A DNA stretch of 26,233 nucleotides from Branchiostoma floridae (lineage: Eukaryota > Chordata > Leptocardii > Amphioxiformes > Branchiostomatidae). The notes beneath the pieces were generated by a model. It saw nothing but the letters and a program-made list of their open reading frames with translations. It did no database searches and was not told where the DNA came from. The stretch covers positions 278,836 to 305,068 of the forward strand of contig NW_023365785.1 in assembly GCF_000003815.2 (NCBI RefSeq), written 5' to 3'. Made by a program: the position numbers and the translations under genes. Below are positions 20,401-26,233 of the stretch, one piece after another. The first letter of the stretch is position 1. Each line of letters starts with the position of its first letter.

Positions 20401-20840
20401 AGAGTGTATGCAAGTGGGTCAAACTTGGTATCATTAAAACAGTATCATGGTACAGAGTTGTAAACTGCAAACCGTTTCAAAATCGGGTGCTTACTTGACG
20501 AGATATGACTTAAGCACTAACCGCTAGGGTTAGTGTTAGGGTTAGGGTAGTGCTTAAATGCAATATTGTTTAAACTTTATTCTATTCGGTCAAACTTGGC
20601 ATCATTGAAAAGGTATCATGGTACAGAGTTGTAAACTGCAAACCGTTTCAAAATCGGGTGCTTACTTCCTGAGATATGACTTATGCACTAACCGCTATGC
20701 TTAGGGTCAGGGTTAGGGTAGTGCTTAAATGCAATATTGCTAAGAGTGTATTCTAGTCGGTCAAATTGGCTATCATTAAAAAGATATCTTAGTACAGAGT
20801 TGTAAACTGCAAACCTTTTCAAAATCGGGTGCTTACTTCC
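17493..20840 (+). repeat. Telomere-unit-containing satellite array, subfamily A (right block)
   Basis: About nineteen further monomers lie in the same orientation as the left block, starting mid-monomer with TTAGGGTAGTGCTTAAATGC. Telomere-like tracts vary from a single degenerate run (CCTAAAGTTGGGGTTGGGG) to six or more units (17990-18040). A two-monomer segment near 18710-18960 resembles one near 20140-20390: both have the tract GGGTTATTGT and then a monomer with GGCTTAGGGGTAGGG and GGGTCAGAGTAG. This suggests segmental exchange inside the array. The block ends abruptly inside a monomer at 20840 (…GCTTACTTCC). Confidence 0.94.
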
Positions 20841-20974
20841 AACGATACCATAGTGTGCTTATTTCGAACACTTTTAAAAAATCCATATTTTAGGTTACTG
20901 TAATCGGTGCTTAACTTTAAACGGGAAAAACTCGACAACAAAAACAGCTATCCGAAAACGGATTACAGCATTCA
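20841..20974. other. Non-satellite segment, truncated by a gap
   Basis: The monomer breaks after GTGCTTACTTCC, and about 134 bp of unrelated AT-rich sequence follows, up to the gap. No terminus, target duplication or coding region can be assessed because the right end is not sequenced. A short inverted match, CTGTAATC at about 20898 and GATTACAG at about 20961, is noted. This could be one end of another insertion at the boundary between the two satellite subfamilies. Confidence 0.55.
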
Positions 20975-21074
20975 NNNNNNNNNNNNNNNNNNNNNNNNNN
21001 NNNNNNNNNNNNNNNNNNNNNNNNNNNNNNNNNNNNNNNNNNNNNNNNNNNNNNNNNNNNNNNNNNNNNNNNNN
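20975..21074. other. Assembly gap, 100 N (placeholder size)
   Basis: The gap separates the non-satellite segment from satellite of subfamily B, so the true size is unknown. Confidence 0.9.
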
Positions 21075-21722
21075 TCGGTCAGCTTGGTATCATTGAAAAG
21101 GTATCTTGGTACAGAGTTTTAATCTGCAAACCGGTTTTGAAATGTGGTCGTTACTTCCCGAGATATGACCAAAAAACTAACCGCTAGGGTTAGGGTTAAG
21201 GTTAAGGTTAGGGTTAGGGTAGTGCTTAGATGCAATATGGCTAAGAGTTTATTCTAGTCGGTCAAGCTTGGTATCATTGAAAAGGTATCTTGGTACAGAG
21301 TTTTAATCTGCAAACCGTTTTGAAATATGGTCGTTACTTCCCGAGATATGACCAAAAACTAACCGCTAGGGTTAGGGTTAGGGTTAAGGTTAGGGTTAGG
21401 GTAGTGCTTAGATGCAATATGGCTAAGAGTCTATTCTAGTCGTTCAAACTTGGTATCATTGAAAAGGTATCTTGGTACAGAGTTGTAATCTGCAAACCGT
21501 TTTGAAATCGGGTCTTTACTTCACGAGATATGACTTAAGCACTGACCGCTAGGGTTGTGGTTAGGGTTAAGGTTTGGGTTAGGGTAGTGCTTAGATGCAA
21601 TATGGCTAAGAGTGTATTCTAGTCGGTCAAGCTTGGTATCATTGAAAAGGTATCTTGGTATAGAGTTGTAATCTGCAAACCGTTTTGAAATCTGGTCCTT
21701 ACTTCCCGAGATATGACTTAAG
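21075..21722 (+). repeat. Satellite array, subfamily B (left of the foldback)
   Basis: Monomers share diagnostic changes against subfamily A: CAATATGGCTAAGAG, GTCAAGCTTGG, GTAATCTGCAAACC or GTTTTAATCTGC, and GTTTTGAAAT(C/A)TGGTC. Some monomers read ATGACCAAAAAACTAACC where others have ATGACTTAAGCACTAACC, so they have lost one arm of the inverted repeat around the telomere tract. The block ends at the CTTAAG used by the foldback (21717-21722). Confidence 0.92.
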
Positions 21723-21850
21723 AGCGAATGTCTGTAAGGGTCAAACAATGGTGGCACCGGTCAAAAAATAGATTTGGCTCATTTTTTGCACAGTGATAGT
21801 ACTTGGTACACAACCCCTCACAATAGCTTTCTTTCTTCTCAGAACCCCTC

Positions 21851-21864
21851 GTTGCCATGGCAAC
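21851..21864. promoter_or_regulatory. Perfect palindrome GTTGCCATGGCAAC (foldback left arm)
   Basis: RFX X-box consensus, 128 bp from the tip, exactly mirrored at 24966-24979. Confidence 0.6.
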
Positions 21865-22197
21865 AGGCCAAAGAAGTTTGGGGGCCATTTTGCCGGATTT
21901 GGGCATGTCAAAAACATGAAAATTGGCCAACTTAAGGGCACTATCACTGAACAATGCTTTAACTAAACAACAAAGGCAGAATATGCTGATCAGAGCAATG
22001 CCTAAACTTATATGAAATAGCAGTAAAGTTAATCTCCTGTAAATTCTAAGGCCCTGGGCAGCCTGAATACAATACACTGTTTTCAGGTTGTAAAGAATCT
22101 GAAATTTTGCCCAACTTCAAAGCACTGAAAGTCCATAAGTATAAAGTATTTTCGCTTGCAATTTACTACAAATAATAACCTACTATAGGGCTATTAG

Positions 22198-22880
22198 ATG
22201 AATGCTAGCAAAGTTTGGGTTCTTGTTTTGTTGCTATGCAATCGTCCGTCGAAGTGGGTCAAATTTCATGATTTTGATAATATGTCATTTTGTGCTCTCT
22301 TNNNNNNNNNNNNNNNNNNNNNNNNNNNNNNNNNNNNNNNNNNNNNNNNNNNNNNNNNNNNNNNNNNNNNNNNNNNNNNNNNNNNNNNNNNNNNNNNNNN
22401 NGTATTGTCTATCAAATGCAGCGTCTAAAGTTCGGGTTCTTGTTTCGTTGCTACGTAATTGTCCCTTAAAGTGGGTCATTTTTTATGATTTTGATAAAAT
22501 ACATTATTTTGCATCATCTTCGAACAATCATAACTCACAAGCCAAAATTGTTCTGTAACTAGAATTTACCTGAAATGTAAACCAAGATATTGTTTCTCAA
22601 GGTCATGCTTGTAAAGTTTGGGTTCTTGTTTTGTTGCTAAGCAATTGTCCGTTAAAGTGGGTCAATTTTCATGATTTTGATGATATATCATTTTGTGCTC
22701 TCTTTGAACTGTCATAAGTTGCAAAGTAAATTTGTTCTGAAATTGAAATTAACAAGGAATACAAACGAATGTATTGTCTATCAAATGCTTGTTTGGACAG
22801 TTCGAGTTCGGGTATTCTAACAGTGAATGTACATGTCCCTGAAAGTAGGTCGTATTCCACTGACTTTTCCACAAATCATG
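22198..22880 (+). repeat. Subterminal tandem repeats of about 185 bp in the foldback arm (three copies plus a degenerate fourth)
   Basis: Units share the order AAAGTT(T/C)GGGTTCTTGTTT, GTTGCTANGNAAT, GTCC…AAAGTGGGTCA, ATGATTTTGATNATAT, and TGTATTGTCTATCAAATGC. The GTTGCTA landmark lies at 22230, 22448 and 22633. The second spacing is 185, and the first is 218 including 100 N, or about 184 if the gap is really about 66 bp. A fourth, degenerate unit starts near 22797 (CAGTTCGAGTTCGGG, then TGAAAGTAGGTC). The mirrored set lies at about 23985-24630. Confidence 0.85.
22302..22401. other. Assembly gap, 100 N; true length about 66 bp by comparison with the other arm
   Basis: The gap flanks (TTTTGTGCTCTCTT and GTATTGTCTATCAAATGC) both have counterparts in the right arm, around 24538 and 24444-24463. 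The sequence between them there is about 66 bp long. Confidence 0.75.
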
Positions 22881-23258
22881 TTCTTGACAACAGTGATACA
22901 CATGTCACAGTCTTTGTTTTTATAGAACCGATGTAGCAATGTGCTACCACCATGGAAAAAAAAACATTTGTAGGGATTATATTCTACACAAAGTCACATT
23001 TATGTTTAATGTCAGATTAATCCACTCTGAACTTTCAAACATTCTGCTAGTTTTAAAGGTAAGCATGACGTATGACTACAGTCTTGAACATGTTTGCATC
23101 CCCAAAATATGGCGACTTATTTCTACATTGGAACAAATATCTTAAATCTCTGTGCATCTTTCTTTCACAGTAATGTGAAAAACATGAGCATTTTCAACTT
23201 CTGCTAACACACTCATTTTCAGCAAGGACATGAACTTCTGTATTCTTGAAGTTTTGCC

Positions 23259-23565
23259 ACAAATATGGACTTCCAAAGGCCATCAATTATTGGTGATCGC
23301 AAATCAGATTTAGGAATGTTAGTTCGTACNNNNNNNNNNNNNNNNNNNNNNNNNNNNNNNNNNNNNNNNNNNNNNNNNNNNNNNNNNNNNNNNNNNNNNN
23401 NNNNNNNNNNNNNNNNNNNNNNNNNNNNNNNNNNNNNNNNNNNNNNNNNNNNNNNNNNNNNNNNNNNNNNNNCCTCTGCCGTATTTTGACGTTAGCCTGT
23501 CAAGCAATTTCTACACAGGCAGACTAGCAGACAAACATCAATCGCCGCCAGGAGTTGGCATTTCA
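23259..23565. other. Foldback loop, including a 143-N gap (23330-23472)
   Basis: This is the spacer between the arms. The sequenced parts on either side of the gap are not complementary to each other and contain no recognised coding sequence. Any element-specific gene longer than a few dozen codons would have to lie in the gap. Confidence 0.7.
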
Positions 23566-25107
23566 GGCAAACTTCAAGAGCAACCTACTAGGTTCGTTCT
23601 TGCCCTTGCTTAAAACGAGTATGGTCCATTGAGTAGCAGAAACTGAAAAACGTATGTTTTCACATAAATGCTACCGTGAAAAGAAAGATGCACAGAGATT
23701 TATGATATTCGTTCAAAATATTTATATACATTGTATAAGCTAAGTCCTCAAAAGTCATATTGTGGGGATGCAAACATGTTCAAGACTGTAGTCATACATC
23801 ATGCTTAGCAGTAAAACTAGCAGAATGTTTGAAAGTTCAGAGTGGATTAATCTGACATTAAACATAAATATGACATTGTGTAGAATATAATCCCTACAAA
23901 TGTTTTGTTATGGTGATAGCACATTGCTACATCGGTTCTATAAAAACAAAGACTGTGACATGTGTATCACTGTTGTCAAGAACGTGATTTGTGGAAAAGT
24001 CAGTGGAATACGACCTACTTTCAGGAACATGTACATTCACTGTTAGAATACCCGAGCTCGAACTGTCCAAACAAGCATTTGATAGACAATATATTCGTTT
24101 GTATTCCTTGTTAATTTCAATTTCAGAACAAATTTACTTTGCAACTTATGACAGTTCAAAGAGAGCACAAAATGATATATCATCAAAATCATGAAAATTG
24201 ACGCACTTTAACGGACAATTGCTTAGCAACAAAACAAGAACCCAAATTTTACAAGCATGACCTTGAGAAACAATATCTTGGTTTACATTTCAGGTAAATT
24301 CTAGTTACAGAACAATTTTGGCTTGTGAGTTATGATTGTTCGAAGATGATGCAAAATAATGTATTTTATCAAAATCATAAAAAATGACCCACTTTAAGGG
24401 ACAATTACGTAGCAACGAAACAAGAACCCGAACTTTACAAACATGCATTTGATAGACAATACATTGGTTTATAATCCATGCGAATTTTAATTGCAGAGCA
24501 ACTTTGGTATGGGACTTATGATTGTTTAAAGAGAGCACAAAATGACATATTATCAAAATCATGAAATTTGACCCACTTCGACGGACGATTGCATAGCAAC
24601 AAAACAAGAACCCAAACTTTGCTAGCATTCATCTAATAGCCCTATAGTAGGTTATTATTTGTAGTAAATTGCAAGCGAAAATACTTTATACTTATGGACT
24701 TTCAGTGCTTTGAAGTTGGGCAAAATTTCAGATTCTTTACAACCTGAAAACAGTGTATTGTATTCAGGCTGCCCAGGGCCTTAGAATTTACAGGAGATTA
24801 ACTTTACTGCTATTTCATACAAGTTTAGGCATTGCTCTGATCAGCATATTCTGCCTTTGTTGTTTAGTTAAAGCATTGTTCAGTGATAGTGCCCTTAAGT
24901 TAGCCAATTTTCATGTTTTTGAAATGCTCAAATCCGGCAAAATGGCCCCCAAACTTCTTTGGCCTGTTGCCATGGCAACGAGGGGTTCTGAGAAGAAAGA
25001 AAGCTATTTTGAGGGGTTGTGTACCAAGTACTATCACTGTGCAAAAAATGAGCCAAATCTATTTTTTGACCGGTGCCACCATTGTTTGACCCTTACAGAC
25101 ATTCGCT
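23566..25107 (-). repeat. Foldback right arm
   Basis: The reverse complement of the left arm, and gap-free, so it is the better template for the family. It carries the inverted set of 185-bp repeats (about 23985-24630), the palindrome at 24966-24979, and the tip ending GACATTCGCT at 25107. A 67-codon frame at 23991-24194 has an identical translation in the left arm (22669-22872, minus) despite three silent base changes. It overlaps the third and fourth tandem units and shows no recognisable domain. Confidence 0.9.
24966..24979. promoter_or_regulatory. Perfect palindrome GTTGCCATGGCAAC (foldback right arm)
   Basis: Mirror copy of 21851-21864, again 128 bp from the tip. Confidence 0.6.
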
Positions 25108-26233
25108 CTTAAGCACTAACCGCTAGGGTTGGGGTTAGGGTTAAGGTTAGGGTTAGGGTAGTGCTTAGATGCAATATGGCTAAGACTGTATTCTAGTCGG
25201 TCAAGCTTGGTATCATTGAAAATGTATCTTGGTACAGAGTTGTAATCTGCAAACCGTTTTGAAATCTGGTCCTTACTTCCCGAGATATGACTTAAGCACT
25301 AACCGCTAGGGTTGGGGTTAGGGTTAAGGTTAGGGTAAGGGTAGTGCTTAGATGCAATATGGCTAAGAGTTTATTCTAGTCGGTCAAGCTTGGTATCATT
25401 GAAAAGGTATCTTGGTACAGAGTTTTAATCTGCAAACCGTTTTGAAATATGGTCGTTACTTCCTGAGATATGACCAAAAACTAACCGCTAGGGTTAGGGT
25501 TAGGGTTAAGGTTAGGGTTAGGGTAGTGCTTAGATGCAATATGGCTAAGAGTCTATTCTAGTCGGTCAAACTGGTATCATTGAAAAGGTATCTTGGTACA
25601 GAGTTGTAATCTGCAAACCGTTTTGAAATCGGGTCTTTACTTCACGAGATATGACTTAAGCACTGACCGCTAGGGTTGGGGTTAGGGTTAAGGTTTGGGT
25701 TAGGGTAGTGCTTAGATGCAATATGGCTAAGAGTGTATTCTAGTCGGTCAAGCTTGGTATCATTGAAAAGGTATCTTGGTACAGAGTTGTAATCTGCAAA
25801 CCTTTTTGAAATCTGGTCCTTACTTCCCGAGATATGACTTAAGCACTAACCGCTAGGGTTGGGGTTAGGGTTAAGGTTAGGGTTAGGGTAGTGCTTAGAT
25901 GCAATATGGCTAAGAGTGTATTCTAGTCGGTCAAGCTTGGTATCATTGAAAAGGTATCTTGGTACAGAGTTGTAATCTGCAAACCGTTTTGAAATCGGGT
26001 CTTTACTTCACGAGATATGACTTAAGCACTAACCGCTAGGGTTAGGGTTCGGGTTAGGGTAGTGCTTAGATGCAATATGGCTAAGAGTGTATTCTAGTCG
26101 GTCAAGCTTGGTATCATTGAAAAGGTATCTTGGTACAGAGTTTTAATCTGCAAACCGTTTTGAAATGAGGTCGTTACTTCCCGAGATATGACCAAAAAAC
26201 TAACCGCTAGGGTTAGGGTTAGGGTTAAAGTTT
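25108..26233 (+). repeat. Satellite array, subfamily B (right of the foldback)
   Basis: About six monomers with the subfamily B markers continue to the window end. Segments on the two sides of the foldback match in register: the variant ATGACCAAAAACTAACC at 21351 recurs at 25473, and GAGTCTATTCTAGTCG at 21427 recurs at 25549, both at an offset of 4122. Subtracting the foldback and its duplication leaves about 731 bp, or four monomers. The array may therefore have a four-monomer higher-order period that predates the insertion. Confidence 0.92.

Larger units (their letters stand above)
21723..23258 (+). repeat. Foldback left arm
   Basis: The inverted partner of 23566-25107. From the tip inward it contains the palindrome GTTGCCATGGCAAC (128 bp from the tip), a unique stretch, three to four tandem repeats of about 185 bp, then a region ending near TCTTGAAGTTTTGCC, where arm similarity fades. 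A minus-strand open frame of 119 codons (21718-22077) and its partner at 24753-25112 run outward into the tip and include one hydrophobic helix-like stretch. Of five differences between the two, four change the amino acid, so they do not look like a constrained gene. Confidence 0.9.
21723..25107. mobile_element. Foldback (long inverted repeat) element, 3385 bp
   Basis: The left end reads AGCGAATGTCTGTAAGGG and the right end is its exact reverse complement. The arms run about 21723-23258 and 23566-25107 (about 1.54 kb each). They are nearly identical at the tips (about five differences in the first 360 bp) and diverge by indels towards a loop of about 0.3 kb. The flanks are CTTAAG at 21717-21722 and 25108-25113; one copy restores the normal monomer GACTTAAGCACTAACC. 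Because CTTAAG is itself palindromic, the duplication could be TA, TTAA or all six bases. No transposase was recognised; the loop is partly unsequenced. The element is probably non-autonomous. Confidence 0.92.

Noticed and set aside
21718-22077. 119-codon outward-reading frame in each foldback arm as a gene
   Set aside because: Four of five differences between the arms change the amino acid, the frame reads into the transposon tip, and no domain is visible.
3340-23507. Long frames that are mostly X (for example 3340-3853, 9363-9725, 22198-22558, 23265-23507)
   Set aside because: They are open only because they cross runs of N.
21723-25107. piggyBac-type element because TTAA flanks both ends
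   Set aside because: TTAA is only the centre of a palindromic CTTAAG already present in the monomer, the tips lack the usual CCC start, and no transposase is seen. It remains one of several options.
1-26233. A true chromosome end
   Set aside because: Telomere units are degenerate and interrupted every 170-183 bp by unique satellite sequence, and there is no long uninterrupted TTAGGG run.

Overview
The window looks like animal nuclear DNA, most likely from an aquatic invertebrate; the exact lineage cannot be read from the sequence. The evidence is vertebrate/metazoan-type TTAGGG telomere units built into a satellite, a mariner remnant, a non-LTR retrotransposon and a CACTA-type DNA element, with no bacterial gene organisation. 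No intact host gene is visible. Eight runs of N mark assembly gaps.

Layout. Bases 1-8173 are a head-to-tail satellite whose monomers are mostly 171, 177 or 183 bp, differing by whole 6-bp GGGTTA units. It is interrupted at 6839-7416 by an internally deleted mariner with a TA target duplication. Bases 8174-17492 are a 9.3-kb insertion with matching ends and a TTA duplication, placed exactly in the TTAGGG tract of a monomer. Inside it sits a 5'-truncated LINE on the minus strand (about 11370-14890), and inside the LINE reverse-transcriptase domain sits a 2269-bp CACTA-like element (12485-14753). Satellite resumes at 17493-20840. A short non-satellite piece and a gap (20841-21074) mark a switch to a distinct satellite subfamily (21075-21722 and 25108-26233). 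That subfamily is split by a 3385-bp foldback element (21723-25107) with arms of about 1.54 kb.

History. The nesting order is satellite, then the 9.3-kb element, then the LINE, then the CACTA element. Four insertions (mariner, 9.3-kb element, CACTA element, foldback) have ends clean enough to recover the empty site by eye. In the CACTA case, removing the element restores the LINE reading frame.

Most notable signals. Each telomere-like tract is enclosed by a short inverted repeat (TTAAGCACTA ... TAGTGCTTAA). The mariner and the foldback entered the same CTTAAG motif of the monomer. The foldback and the 9.3-kb element both carry the perfect 14-bp palindrome GTTGCCATGGCAAC, which matches the RFX X-box consensus, near both ends, and both have tandem repeats near their ends. 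No new enzymatic or defence system could be supported; the interest is in satellite and transposon architecture.
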